Shown here one piece after another: positions 9,427 through 18,342 of a stretch of DNA of 49,885 nt. The number at the start of each line of letters is the position of its first letter. Positions within the stretch are counted from its first letter, which is position 1. Under the pieces are notes generated by a model. The model did no database searches. It was not told the origin of the DNA and saw only the letters and a list, made by a program, of their open reading frames with translations. Position numbers and translations under genes: made by a program. The DNA lies in the NCBI GenBank assembly GCA_902825985.1, contig CADEDC010000006.1, forward strand, positions 69,088 to 118,972, given 5' to 3'. The DNA comes from an uncultured Acidobacteriota bacterium. GTDB taxonomy: Bacteria > Acidobacteriota > Vicinamibacteria > Vicinamibacterales > CAVVIG01.

Positions 9427-9432
9427 TCGCGC

Positions 9433-10824
9433 GTGGACACCGTCGATCGCTGGGACGCGCCGATTGCCACGTGGCTGCTCCTGTGCCTCGCGCTCGCCTA
9501 CGTGCCCGACATGGGGCACGGCTTCATCTCGGACGACTTCGGCTGGATCCTGCACAGCCGCGCCGACGGGGCCGGCGACGTCGCCGGCTTCTTCACCAGC
9601 GCGCCGATGGCGTTCTACCGCCCGCTCGTCTCGCTCTCGTTCCTGCTGAACGAACCGATCGCCGGGCTGACGTCGATGAGCTACGGGCTGGTCAACTTCG
9701 CCCTCGTCCTGGCGATCGCCGGTGCCATCGCCGCGCTCTGCCGGGCGTTCGGGCTGAGCCGCGGATGCGGTCTGTTCGGCGCCGCCGTCTGGATGTTCAA
9801 CATCCATGGCGTCGGCATGGCGCTCACGTGGATCAGCGGCCGCACGTCGCTGTTGGCGACGCTGTTCGCCGTCCTCGCCGGGCTCGCCTTCGCCCGCCGG
9901 CGGCCGGTCCTGGCCGGCGTGGCGACACTGCTGGCGCTGCTCAGCAAGGAGGAACCGCTGCTGCTGCCGCTCGTCTTCGTCGTCTGGCACGCGGTCGAGC
10001 GGCGGCGCGCCGGCGACGCCCTGTGGCCGGCCGTCATCGCCGGCCTGCGCCAGGCGGCCGCCGCGTTTGCCGCCGTCGCCGCCTATCTCGGCCTGCGGGC
10101 GGGCAGTGGCGCCCTGACGCCCTGGAACGCGCCCGACTACTACGCGCTCCGTCTGGCGCCGTCGGTGATTGGACCGAACGTCCTCGAGTACGCGGACCGG
10201 GCGGCCACCTTCGCCGTCGCAGTGCTGGTCCTCGGCCTGCTGCTGGTCGTCCGCCGGTGGCCGCGCCTCGCACTGCTCGACGCAGACGAGCGCGACATCG
10301 CGATTCGCGGCGTCGTCTGGCTCGGCCTCGGCTACGGCGTCACCGTCATGGTGCCGGTGCGCTCCGATCTATATGCCTGCCTGCCGTCGGCCGGTGCCGC
10401 CCTGGTCGCCGCGGCGGTCGGGCGGGCGTGGTGGCGGCACACGCCGGCGGCGCGCCGGCGGCCGGCGCTCGTCGGCCTGCTGCTCCTGCCGCTGCTGCTG
10501 CTGCCCGTCTACCGCGCCCGCAACGCGTTTGCCCGCCGTGATGCGACGCTGGCGACCGCGGTCGTCCGCCGGGCGGTTGCGGCGCTGGACGATCGCGGCG
10601 ACCTCACGCGGGTCGAGGTATATCAGCAGGCCGATGAACGGCCATCAATCGCGGCGGCGCTCGGCGGTCACCTCGCCGCCGCCATCGCGCTCGGCACCGG
10701 CCGGCAGGTGACCGCGGACGTCCGCCTCACGTCGCCGGGCGATCGGTGGCCGGCGCCGACGCCGCACACGCTCCGCCTGACCGTGGTCGGGCAGGAGATC
10801 GTCGCGGTGACGCCACCGCAGTAA
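9433..10824 (+). CDS. Polytopic GT-C-like membrane protein (putative glycosyltransferase)
   Basis: 463-aa inner-membrane protein with about ten hydrophobic helices, starting at GTG 6 nt after the DUF4159 stop. The first periplasmic loop reads FISDDFGWILHS after the first helix; acidic pairs (DD/DE) at this place are the usual catalytic/metal site of GT-C glycosyltransferases such as PMT, ArnT or TMTC-type proteins. The later FYRPLVSLSFLLN and WISGRTSLLATLF segments also match TMTC/PMT-like proteins. It would use a lipid-linked sugar as donor; acceptor is unknown. The small C-terminal part (about residues 385-463) is soluble and probably periplasmic. Co-location with YfhO and DUF4159 suggests a shared envelope-glycan role. 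Confidence 0.7.
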   Translation: MDTVDRWDAPIATWLLLCLALAYVPDMGHGFISDDFGWILHSRADGAGDVAGFFTSAPMAFYRPLVSLSFLLNEPIAGLTSMSYGLVNFALVLAIAGAIAALCRAFGLSRGCGLFGAAVWMFNIHGVGMALTWISGRTSLLATLFAVLAGLAFARRRPVLAGVATLLALLSKEEPLLLPLVFVVWHAVERRRAGDALWPAVIAGLRQAAAAFAAVAAYLGLRAGSGALTPWNAPDYYALRLAPSVIGPNVLEYADRAATFAVAVLVLGLLLVVRRWPRLALLDADERDIAIRGVVWLGLGYGVTVMVPVRSDLYACLPSAGAALVAAAVGRAWWRHTPAARRRPALVGLLLLPLLLLPVYRARNAFARRDATLATAVVRRAVAALDDRGDLTRVEVYQQADERPSIAAALGGHLAAAIALGTGRQVTADVRLTSPGDRWPAPTPHTLRLTVVGQEIVAVTPPQ

Positions 10825-11145
10825 CGGGCGACCTACCAAAATCGTGATCCGGACGGCGGATTCTGCGCAATGTGCACGTGCGCGACGCCGCAGGTCGTCG
10901 CGCGAGCGTTGGCGACGCTTCGTACACACCAAATCCGTGATCGCATTTCATTTCCGTCATCCAACGTCGGGCGATCGACCGCCGGCCGGCGGTCGGGGTG
11001 ACGAAAGGCTGGACGATTCCGTGCAGCAGCGGCACATCGGGATCGCGCGCGACGGCGCGGCCGGCGTGGCACCACGCTTGCCCTGATCACCGATGACGGC
11101 GGCGCAACTTCCTGCGTCGCGTTCATCGACACTCAGGAGCAACCA
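10825..11145. other. Gene-poor stretch upstream of a micro-ORF
   Basis: 321 bp with no credible long gene. The reading frames open here are rich in Arg/Ser and look like G+C artefacts. Two structures stand out: a perfect palindrome at 10977-10994 and a short GCGTGG-CA-CCACGC inverted repeat near 11066. The frame of the micro-ORF stays open back to a TGA at 10999-11001 and reads protein-like over its last 25 codons (ALITDDGG), but no ATG, GTG or TTG lies in it before 11146. The region may be the leader of the micro-ORF, or a remnant of a longer gene. Confidence 0.4.
10977..10994. repeat. Perfect 18-bp palindrome
   Basis: GACCGCCGGCCGGCGGTC is identical on both strands. It lies about 150 bp before the micro-ORF and 170 bp beyond the end of the GT-C-like gene. 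It could be a terminator stem for the upstream gene or a protein-binding site; no T tract follows. Confidence 0.4.
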
Positions 11146-11229
11146 ATGTTCGCGTTCGAATTCGACGGCGGGTGGGAATGGCTGACGGCGTTCTTCGGCG
11201 GTTGGGACACGGTGATCTGGGGCAACTAG
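11146..11229 (+). CDS. Aromatic-rich 27-aa micro-ORF
   Basis: ATG preceded by CAGGAG at 6-nt spacing, an unusually good ribosome-binding site for this window. It encodes 27 residues with five Phe and four Trp, two GGW(E/D) units (residues 8-11 and 18-21), four acidic residues, no Lys/Arg, and an IWGN end. No family recognised. Its TAG stop overlaps the TAG stop of the convergent histidine kinase: both use the palindromic CTAG at 11226-11229. It could be a small membrane-active, signalling or modified peptide, or the tail of a decayed gene. No maturation or export gene is adjacent. Real translation is plausible but unproven. Confidence 0.4.
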   Translation: MFAFEFDGGWEWLTAFFGGWDTVIWGN

Positions 11230-13112
11230 CTGCCGGCCGACTCAGTACGACTGCCGGTCGGGAAGCGCGCGATGAAGGTCGCGCCCCGGCCGCGGCCCTC
11301 GCTCTCCACCGTCACGGTGCCGCCATGTGAGTCCACCAGGTGGCGTACGATCGCCAGACCGACGCCGACGCCGCCATGGGCGCGCGTCGTCGATCCGTCG
11401 GCCTGGCGGAAGCGCTCGAAGATCACCGGCAGGGCCTCCGCTTCGATGCCGCGACCACTGTCGGCGACCGCCACCACCACCGCTCCCGGTTCGACTCCTA
11501 TCGTCACGCGCACGGTGCCGCGGGCGTCGGTGAATTTCACCGCGTTCGACAGCAGGTGCCAGAACACCTGCCGCAGCCGCGCCGGGTCGGCCTGCAGCAC
11601 GACCGGATCGGCCGGCGCCTCGATCGCGAAATCGATCGCCTTGAGATCGATCGACGGCTGCACCGCATCCACCGCCTTCTCGAGGACGGTCACCAGGTCG
11701 GTCGGCTGCTGCTCGAGGGTCAGCGTGCCGTGGACGATCCCCGACATGTCGAGCAGATCGTCGAGCAGCGCCGCCTGCGCCTTGGCATTGCGTTCGAGCG
11801 CCTCGATGGCCCGCTGCGTCTGGGCATCGCTCATCTTGCCGGTGCGCAGCAGCCGCAGCCAGCCGAGGATGGCCGCCGCCGGCGTCCGCAGTTCGTGCGA
11901 CATCGTCGTCACGAACTCGTCCTTCAGACGGTTCACGGCATCGGCGGCAGCACGCGCCTGCTGCTCGCGCTTCAGCAGGCCGTCCCGCTCGGCGTCGATC
12001 GCCTTGCGGGCCGAGATGTCGCGGAACGTCTTGATGGTGCCGATCGGATCGTCCAGTTCGCCGCGAATCGTCGACGCCATGTGTTCGATCGGCCGGCGGC
12101 TGCGATCGTGGCTGACCAGCCGCGCCTCGCGCAGTTCCCCGTCACCGGGGCGCGACTCCTCGGCGCCATCGTAGGGCTCGATCTGGAAGACCTCGAAGAC
12201 CGGGCGGCCGATCGCCGCGTCCTCCGTCCAGCCGGTCAGATCCTCGGCGGCGCGGTTCATCAACGACACCCGACCCGACGCGTCGGTGACGAGCACCGCG
12301 TCGGTCGTCGATCGCAGGGCCGCGGCATACGACGCGATCTGGGTCAGGTGCTCGACCTGCTCCTGCACCCGGTCGATGGCGGCGCGATAGGTGACGTGCA
12401 GGATGAAGAGCAGCGGCAGGATGAGCGACAGCGTCGTGACGTCGACGACCCGTGCGACGGTCATCAGGACGAGGACGCCGGCAATCGCGGCGCCGCCGAA
12501 GTAGGTGAGCCAGAGCGCCGAGAAGTGCTGACGCCAGGTCGCCGTGATGCCGGCGTGGCGCTCGTAGGCGACGGCGGTCGCGACCAGGCCGGTGTTGAGG
12601 ATGAAGTAGGCGGTGGCGAAGAGCAGCAGCGGACCGGTGACCTCGCGGATGGTGCCCGGCTGGCTGGCGAGCGGACCGGTGCCGCTCGTCGCAAAGAACA
12701 GCTGCGCCGCCAGCCACATCGCGAGCGCCGTCGACGTCGCGTTGAACAGGACGCGCACCGGAAAGGCGCCCGACCGCGTCAGCCGCAACGACATCACCAT
12801 CGCGTCGAGCGTCACCAGCACGGCACCGGCCGCCGGACCGTAGAGCAGCGCGCCGGCAATCGTGAAGGTATCGGATATCGAGAAGCTGACCGGCACGTCC
12901 CGCATCCGCAGCGTCGCCCAGCCGGTGGCCAGCGTCAGGCCGGCGAGGACGAAGAAGGTCGTGTCGACGGTCGAGCCGACGACCACGCCGACCGAGGTGG
13001 CGAGCACGTAGGCGCCGCCGGCGACGGCGACGATGAGCAACGCGAGACGCACGTCCTGCGCAACCCGACCGCGCAGGGGTGTGGTATGAGCCTGTTCAGC
13101 CACCGGCGGCAT
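11226..13112 (-). CDS. Membrane-bound PAS sensor histidine kinase (orphan)
   Basis: 628-aa sensor kinase. Residues about 20-245 carry six to eight hydrophobic segments, resembling MASE-type or ECF-like integral sensor domains (ILPLLFILHVTYRAA ends it). A PAS domain follows (about 258-372; SLMNRAAEDLTGWTEDAAIGRPVFEVF, then the PAC segment TIKTFRDISARK). HisKA has the phospho-acceptor H406 in TTMSHELRTP; the HATPase_c domain shows an N box (HLLSNAVKFTD), G1 (DSGRGI) and G2 (GGVGVGLAIV). It autophosphorylates and would pass phosphate to a response regulator, but none is adjacent; the receiver proteins at 47458-48631 are the only ones in the window. ATG at 13112 is preferred; a GTG lies directly before it. 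Confidence 0.88.
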   Translation of the reverse strand: MPPVAEQAHTTPLRGRVAQDVRLALLIVAVAGGAYVLATSVGVVVGSTVDTTFFVLAGLTLATGWATLRMRDVPVSFSISDTFTIAGALLYGPAAGAVLVTLDAMVMSLRLTRSGAFPVRVLFNATSTALAMWLAAQLFFATSGTGPLASQPGTIREVTGPLLLFATAYFILNTGLVATAVAYERHAGITATWRQHFSALWLTYFGGAAIAGVLVLMTVARVVDVTTLSLILPLLFILHVTYRAAIDRVQEQVEHLTQIASYAAALRSTTDAVLVTDASGRVSLMNRAAEDLTGWTEDAAIGRPVFEVFQIEPYDGAEESRPGDGELREARLVSHDRSRRPIEHMASTIRGELDDPIGTIKTFRDISARKAIDAERDGLLKREQQARAAADAVNRLKDEFVTTMSHELRTPAAAILGWLRLLRTGKMSDAQTQRAIEALERNAKAQAALLDDLLDMSGIVHGTLTLEQQPTDLVTVLEKAVDAVQPSIDLKAIDFAIEAPADPVVLQADPARLRQVFWHLLSNAVKFTDARGTVRVTIGVEPGAVVVAVADSGRGIEAEALPVIFERFRQADGSTTRAHGGVGVGLAIVRHLVDSHGGTVTVESEGRGRGATFIARFPTGSRTESAGS

Positions 13113-13190
13113 CACAACAGGAACTATAGCGCTCTCCGCACCAGCCGTTCGTGCGGCCCTGACGAACAGTGTGCAACGGCCGGGGTCCGG

Positions 13191-13498
13191 TCAGTCCACG
13201 GCCGAGATTTGGTATTGCTCGCAGGTGCCGTCCGGGGTTTCGAACATCGTCAACTGCAGCGTCCGCCGGCGGCCGTGAACGATGGTGAACCCGCGCGCCA
13301 CCAGGCCGCCGCGCAGCGACCATCCCGTCCATCGCGTGCCAGGCTCGAAGTCGAGCGGCCGAGGCGCGCCTAGCCGTGGGCCTTGACGTAGGCGAGCCGG
13401 CCGTCCTGGACGACGGCAATCGAGGCGCTGGGCGTCCCGGTCCGGGCGAGGACATCCTCGACGGTCCGGTCCCGGTGTGCCGGATGCGGGCTCGCATG
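13191..13498 (-). pseudogene. Decayed beta-lactamase-family serine hydrolase
   Basis: Reading on the minus strand from 13498, one frame gives the N-terminal signature of class C beta-lactamase-like serine hydrolases (VEDVLARTGTPSASIAVVQ, then DGRLAYVKAHG) and then a TAG at 13370-13372 where a Tyr codon is expected before ARLG. The frame shifts, and the next recognisable piece is RPLDFEPGTRW, the stretch that normally precedes the catalytic YxN motif. It runs directly into a C-terminal-domain segment (RGGLVARGFTIVHGRR, LTMFETPDG) ending at the TGA at 13191. The SxxK nucleophile region and most of the catalytic domain are missing. One nonsense codon, one frameshift and at least two deletions make this a remnant, not a gene. 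Confidence 0.6.
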
Positions 13499-13577
13499 AA
13501 TCACCTGTGGCGCGCGCTTCGGCAGAAGCGTCTGCGTCCATCGTCGTTCCGGCGGCGGCGATTCCGCGACGCCGACG

Positions 13578-14372
13578 TCAGGCCTTGTGGGCGAACAGCT
13601 CGATCGGGCGCTGCGAACGCGTCAGCCGCGCCACCCACGGCCGGACGTCGGTGGCGACCAGCGGCGTGACCGTCCGGTGGGTCACCGCGTGGACGACGAA
13701 CCCGAGCGTCCAGAGCGTATGCGGCAGGGCCTCGGGATCGTGGCCGGACGCCCGCTGCAGGGCCGGATGCCACTCGACAATGAGACAGATATCGGGCGAC
13801 TGCAGCAGCTGCGGCATGCCGAGCAGCACGTCGAGCTCCGCTCCTTCGACATCGATCTTGACCAGCCGCGGCGGCCGGCGCAGCGGACCCACGAGATCGT
13901 CGAGCCGGATCACCGCCACCCGCGAGACATCGGTCACCGACGCATAGATGCTGTCCGGGTAGAGGCTGTTCACGGCACTGACGGCGCCGCGCACGAAGAA
14001 CGGCCGGACGCCCGGAAGATTACCGGCGGCCACCCGATGGACGGTCATGTGGGCAGCGCCGTTCCGCGCCCGGTTCCGTTCGAGCACGGCGACGTTGTCG
14101 ACCGCCGGTTCGAGTGCCAGGACGCGGCCGGCCGGGCCGCAACGAAGGGAAGCGTAAAGAGCGGTGTATCCGACATGCGCTCCGACATCCACCACGAGGT
14201 GACCCGGCTGCACCACGCGATCGATCAGCCGGAGCACCCGGCGGTTGCCCATGACAATCGATAGACGCACGATGGCCGAAAACGGCAGTTCGAGGCGCAG
14301 CGTGTCAAGGGTGACCTCCCGCCGGGTCAGCGCCTCCACCGCCAGTCGTGCGCTCGACAGGATGCCATACAC
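13578..14372 (-). CDS. FkbM family SAM-dependent methyltransferase
   Basis: 264-aa cytosolic protein of the FkbM family. The SAM-binding glycine motif is VVDVGAHVGYTALYAS (about residues 59-74); LALEPAVDN supplies the acidic ribose contact, and the family-typical LVKIDVEGAELDVLLGM is at about residues 168-184. FkbM enzymes O-methylate sugars, polyketides or glycans. The start is a GTG; no ATG in frame precedes the conserved region. Neighbours do not reveal the substrate, although membrane-glycan genes lie a few kilobases away. Divergent from the DUF5916 gene with 69 bp between starts. Confidence 0.85.
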   Translation of the reverse strand: MYGILSSARLAVEALTRREVTLDTLRLELPFSAIVRLSIVMGNRRVLRLIDRVVQPGHLVVDVGAHVGYTALYASLRCGPAGRVLALEPAVDNVAVLERNRARNGAAHMTVHRVAAGNLPGVRPFFVRGAVSAVNSLYPDSIYASVTDVSRVAVIRLDDLVGPLRRPPRLVKIDVEGAELDVLLGMPQLLQSPDICLIVEWHPALQRASGHDPEALPHTLWTLGFVVHAVTHRTVTPLVATDVRPWVARLTRSQRPIELFAHKA

Positions 14373-14441
14373 GGACGAAACCGGTCGGGATTGGTCACGC
14401 GATTGTCACGCGACTCAACCACTCCAGGGCGGCCACGCCCC

Positions 14442-16742
14442 ATGTTACGCTGTCGCATGCTTCATGCCGGGCGTTGGCCCCGTACTGGGCGGGTGTGGAT
14501 GTCGGCTGCCCTTTTCGCCCTGATCTGTCCGTCGCCGGCCCTCTCGCAGCAGAATCACGACCATCAGCCACCGTCGACCGTCAGCACCCCCGCCCCGCCG
14601 CCCGCCCAGCTGCCCAACGCCGCCACGTCACCCGGCGACTTCACGATCCAGCCCGCCCGGGTCGGACAGCGGCCGCCGGCCATCGATGGCGTGCTGAACG
14701 ACGAGGCGTGGACACGCGCCACCGTCGTCGACAGCTTCACGCAGCAGGAACCGTTCATCGGTCAGCCGGCGAGCGAGCGCACCGAAGTACGGATGCTGTA
14801 CGACGCCAATCACCTGTACATCGGCGTGCGCCTCTACGACTCGACGCCCGCCGCCATCATCTCCACCGAGATGCGCCGGGACTCGCTGCGCATCCTCGAC
14901 GAAGACAACTTCCAGGTCATCCTCGATACCTTCCACGACCGCCGCTCCGGCTACGTGTTCGTCACCAACCCGCTCGGCGCCAAACTCGAGGAGCAGATCT
15001 TCGAGGAGGGCGGCGGCAACGCCCGCGGCGCATCGTCGAACGTCAATCGCGACTGGAACGGCGTGTGGAACGTCGAGGCGCGCCGCACGAGCGACGGCTG
15101 GACGGCGGAGTTCGAAATCCCGATGGTGACGCTGCGCTCGCCCAACGTGCCGGTGCAGACCTGGGGCATCAACTTCTTCCGCAGCATCCGCCACAAGAAC
15201 GAGCAGGTCTACTGGGCGCCGATTCCGAAACCCTACAGCATCATGATGCTGAGCCGCGCCGGCACGCTCACCGGCATGCGCGACCTGAATCGCGGTCTCG
15301 ATCTGCGCGTGAAGCCGTTCTACCTGGGTGGCGGACGCCGGAACCGCAGCGGCAGCAGCCTGGTCACCAGCGGCGTCAGCGACGTCGGGCTCGACGTCAA
15401 ATACGGCCTGAAGGCCGGCCTCGCACTCGACGTGACGGTGAACACCGACTTCGCCCAGGCGGAGGTCGACGAGCAGCAGGTGAACCTCACCCGCTTCCAG
15501 CTGTTCTTCCCGGAGAAGCGGGACTTCTTCCTCGAGAACTCGGGGACGTTCACGATCAGCAACCAGGGGCTGGAGCGTCTGACCGACCTGTTCTTCAGCC
15601 GGCGTATCGGCCTGTCTGACACCGGCCAGCCGATCGGGATCGTCGGCGGCGCCCGCGTCACCGGCAAGATGCCGGGTGGCAACAATCTCGCCGTCATGAA
15701 CATCCAGACGGAAGCCACCAACGGCAGTCCGGGAGACAATTTTCTCGTCGCGCGCTACAGCAAGGATCTGTCGCGACGCTCGAAGCTGGGCGGCCTGTTC
15801 ATCAACAAGGATCAGATCGGCACCGGCCGCTTCAACCGGACGATGGCGCTCGACGGGCTGTGGATGCCGACGTCCACGTTCTCCATCCATTCGTTCGTCG
15901 CCCGGACGGCGTCACCGGACGTCACCGCGGACCAGGATGCGTTTCACGCGCGGGCGCTGTTCCTGAACACCAGGTGGCAGACCTACGCCGAGTTCACCAA
16001 CATCGACGACAACTTCAACGCCGAAGTCGGATTCGTGCCGCGCCGCGGCATCCGGCAGACGAAGTTCCACATCGAGCGGAACCCGAGGCCCGGCGGCATC
16101 ATCCGCGTGATGGAGCCGATGTGGAACATCATCACGACCACCGACCATCAGAACCGGCTGCTGACCCGCCGCATTCATCACATGGTCGGCACCCGCTTCC
16201 AGAACGGCACGTATCTGAACTTCTTCCTGAACAACTGGTACGACCGGCTGGACGTGCCGTTCCGGATTCAGCCGACGGTCACCATCCCGGCCGGCATCTA
16301 CCAGTACAACGAGTTCGTCGCGATGTTCAGCAGCAACCCGGCGCGGCGCGTCTACTACCGCGTACAGTATTCGCCGCAGACGTTCTACGACGGCACGCGT
16401 GTCAACAATGAAGTCACCGCCGGGTTGCGCGGCGGCAGCCGCTTCTCCACCGAGCTGTCGTACTCGCGCAACGACGTCGACCTGCCGTGGGGCGCTTTCG
16501 TCGTCGACCTCAGCATCCTGCGGGTCGACTTCTCGTTCTCGCCGCGCCAGTCGCTGCGGACGCTGTCGCAGTACAACTCGTACACGAAGCAGCTGTCGAC
16601 GAGCTTCCGCTACAACTTCGTCTACAGTCCGGGCAGCGACATCTTCATCACCTACGACGAATTGCAGAGCAATACCGTCGGTACGCCGACGGTGCGCAAC
16701 CGGCAGTTCGCGATCAAGACCACCTACCTGCTGTCCCGCTAG
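14442..16742 (+). CDS. DUF5916 outer-membrane barrel with CBM9-like N-terminal domain
   Basis: 766-aa protein. A signal peptide ends near PALSQQ (about residue 35), then a CBM9-like domain (about 65-240) opening with RPPAIDGVLNDEAWTRA, the usual start of carbohydrate-binding family 9 folds, and including LYIGVRLYDS and FEIPMVTLR. The remaining 500 residues are a long run of amphipathic strands characteristic of DUF5916 barrels (FTNIDDNFNAEVGFVPRRGIR), ending in an aromatic/basic tail. An FFPEKRDFFLENSGTF block links the two parts. Role unknown: probably an outer-membrane protein that binds or passes glycan. I take the ATG at 14442; 14457 is also possible. Confidence 0.85.
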   Translation: MLRCRMLHAGRWPRTGRVWMSAALFALICPSPALSQQNHDHQPPSTVSTPAPPPAQLPNAATSPGDFTIQPARVGQRPPAIDGVLNDEAWTRATVVDSFTQQEPFIGQPASERTEVRMLYDANHLYIGVRLYDSTPAAIISTEMRRDSLRILDEDNFQVILDTFHDRRSGYVFVTNPLGAKLEEQIFEEGGGNARGASSNVNRDWNGVWNVEARRTSDGWTAEFEIPMVTLRSPNVPVQTWGINFFRSIRHKNEQVYWAPIPKPYSIMMLSRAGTLTGMRDLNRGLDLRVKPFYLGGGRRNRSGSSLVTSGVSDVGLDVKYGLKAGLALDVTVNTDFAQAEVDEQQVNLTRFQLFFPEKRDFFLENSGTFTISNQGLERLTDLFFSRRIGLSDTGQPIGIVGGARVTGKMPGGNNLAVMNIQTEATNGSPGDNFLVARYSKDLSRRSKLGGLFINKDQIGTGRFNRTMALDGLWMPTSTFSIHSFVARTASPDVTADQDAFHARALFLNTRWQTYAEFTNIDDNFNAEVGFVPRRGIRQTKFHIERNPRPGGIIRVMEPMWNIITTTDHQNRLLTRRIHHMVGTRFQNGTYLNFFLNNWYDRLDVPFRIQPTVTIPAGIYQYNEFVAMFSSNPARRVYYRVQYSPQTFYDGTRVNNEVTAGLRGGSRFSTELSYSRNDVDLPWGAFVVDLSILRVDFSFSPRQSLRTLSQYNSYTKQLSTSFRYNFVYSPGSDIFITYDELQSNTVGTPTVRNRQFAIKTTYLLSR

Positions 16743-16758
16743 GACGCGCCCGGCGGGT

Positions 16759-16780
16759 GGCCGGCGGTGGCGCGCCGGCC
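16759..16780. terminator. GC hairpin between convergent genes
   Basis: GGCCGGCG (16759-16766) pairs perfectly with CGCCGGCC (16773-16780) around a 6-nt loop. It lies just after the DUF5916 gene and before the end of the convergent PLP-enzyme gene. There is no T tract on the plus strand, so terminator function is only likely from position. Confidence 0.4.
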
Positions 16781-16791
16781 GGTCCCCCGTG

Positions 16792-17913
16792 CTACGTGTT
16801 CCTGCCGCGAGCGGCGATCGGCATCCGATCGACGACGTGCGTGCCGGCGACCAGGGCGACCTCGTCGGCCAGGTTCGAGACGACGCAGGCATGGTTCGGC
16901 AGGATGCGGAGCCGGTCGCCGGGCTTCAGGGCTGTCTCCCCGGTGACCCGCACGATGGCATGCTCCTCGGACAGGCGCTCGATCACCATGTGCGGATTCA
17001 CCGCGTCAGCGGTCACGACATCGGCGAGGATGCCGCCGAAGCCGGCATGCCCGGGACGCGCGACCTGGTCCGTGGTGAGCGTCTTGCTGCCGGCGTCCAG
17101 AATCAGCCGATCGCCGTGTTTGGTGACGATGGTGGACAGCACGGTCAGGGCGCAGTCTTCGACGCGGGCGGCGCCGAGCGCCACCTGGCTGCGGTCGTAG
17201 TAGACGTAGTTGCCCGGTCGCATCTCGGTGAGGCCGGCGGTGTCGCCGACGAAGCGCGCCGTCGGTGTCGAGCCGACGCTGAGTTCGCCGATCGCTGCAC
17301 CGCACTCACGAGCGGCGGTCGCGGTCGAATGCAGCAGGCGCGCCTCGGCGTTCACGATGGCCGCCAGGTCGCCGTCATCCGCCGCCAGATATGCGTGGCC
17401 GGCATGACTGAGCAGGCCGAGCAGCCGCACGCCCGGCGCGCCACCGATGCGGGCGATCATCTGCGGCACGTCCGGCCGGCCGGGGTCGACACCGCAGCGA
17501 TGAAAGCCGACGTCCACCTTCACCAGGACGTCGACGATGCGCCGCGCACGCTGCGCCGCGGCCGACCACGCCAGGGCGACGTCCTCGCGATCGACGATGA
17601 ACGACAGGCGGACGCCACGGTCGCCCAACGCAAACAGCCGATCGGCGTTGGACGGGTGCAGCGGGTACGGCAGCCGGATGTCCTCGACACCGGCCGCCGC
17701 GAAGGTGTCGGCTTCGCCGAGCTTCGCACAGCAGATGCCGATTGCGCCGGCGTCGAGCTGCCACGCCGCCACCTGCGTGCTCTTATGGGTCTTGGCATGC
17801 GGCCGGAGACGCAGGCCGTGGCGCGTCGCCAGCGCCTGCATCCGATCGATGTTGGCGCGGACGCGGGCGAACTCGACGAGCACCGCCGGCGTGCGCAGGT
17901 CGTACAGGTGCAT
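16792..17913 (-). CDS. DSD1-family PLP enzyme (D-serine dehydratase / D-threonine aldolase type)
   Basis: 373-aa cytosolic fold-type III PLP enzyme. Near the N-terminus RPHAKTHKS holds the Schiff-base lysine K41. The C-terminal LPNHACVV supplies H341 and C343, matching the metal-binding His/Cys pair of eukaryotic-type D-serine dehydratases and D-threonine aldolases. The alanine-racemase-like barrel shows KVDVGFHRCG and GSTPTARF in the expected places. It would either dehydrate D-serine or cleave D-threonine-like 3-hydroxy D-amino acids; these cannot be separated by sight. It starts 15 bp after the ferredoxin stop, same strand, so the two form an operon. Confidence 0.85.
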   Translation of the reverse strand: MHLYDLRTPAVLVEFARVRANIDRMQALATRHGLRLRPHAKTHKSTQVAAWQLDAGAIGICCAKLGEADTFAAAGVEDIRLPYPLHPSNADRLFALGDRGVRLSFIVDREDVALAWSAAAQRARRIVDVLVKVDVGFHRCGVDPGRPDVPQMIARIGGAPGVRLLGLLSHAGHAYLAADDGDLAAIVNAEARLLHSTATAARECGAAIGELSVGSTPTARFVGDTAGLTEMRPGNYVYYDRSQVALGAARVEDCALTVLSTIVTKHGDRLILDAGSKTLTTDQVARPGHAGFGGILADVVTADAVNPHMVIERLSEEHAIVRVTGETALKPGDRLRILPNHACVVSNLADEVALVAGTHVVDRMPIAARGRNT

Positions 17914-17928
17914 GTCGAAACGGCGGCG

Positions 17929-18279
17929 TCAGGTCCACTGCGGCGGTGGCGTGATCGTGTCCTGCGGCGGTCCACCCGGATCGGGGCGACCGGAGCCCTC
18001 GAGACGGCTGATCGCGCGGACGCTCATGTCGGCGTCGCACAGCAGCTGGCACGACAGCCGGACGCCGGTGAGCCCGCGCGCTGCCAGCCGTTCCTTCTCG
18101 GCGACGGTCATCGCCGTCGGCTCGCCGGCAATGAACTCGACGCGACAGGTGGTGCAGCGGGCGTTGCCGCCGCACGCGTGCAGGATGTCGACGCCGGCGT
18201 CCTGCTCGATCGCATTGACGAGACGCTTTCCTTGTGGGACGTCGAACGTCCCATACCCTTCGACGGTCAGCTTTGGCAT
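17929..18279 (-). CDS. 2Fe-2S plant-type ferredoxin
   Basis: 116-aa ferredoxin with the cluster ligands C36, C42 and C45 (CGGNARCTTC, the C-x5-C-x2-C pattern) and C77 (LSCQ). The beta-grasp start PKLTVEGYGTFDVPQG supports the family. A C-terminal extension (about residues 92-116) is Pro/Gly-rich and probably disordered. It carries electrons for an unidentified oxidoreductase; the downstream PLP enzyme does not obviously need one. The frame is open 8 codons further upstream, but PKLTVEG is a typical start. Divergent from the MOSC gene with 63 bp between starts. Confidence 0.85.
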   Translation of the reverse strand: MPKLTVEGYGTFDVPQGKRLVNAIEQDAGVDILHACGGNARCTTCRVEFIAGEPTAMTVAEKERLAARGLTGVRLSCQLLCDADMSVRAISRLEGSGRPDPGGPPQDTITPPPQWT

Positions 18280-18342
18280 CCGAGCATTGTACGGCAGGCC
18301 CAACCGGCCCGGCCGTGGTGCGCGCTATGATCGTCCGCAACC

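Noticed and set aside
10844..11086. 80-codon plus-strand frame in the gene-poor stretch
   Set aside because: It has no SD, Arg-rich composition and no resemblance to a protein; no reading in this stretch is better than the micro-ORF.
11340..13373. Long open frame (677 codons) on the plus strand across the histidine kinase
   Set aside because: It is antisense to a kinase with all domains intact and its composition (Arg/Gly/Gln/His-rich, no domain) is typical of a high-G+C shadow frame.
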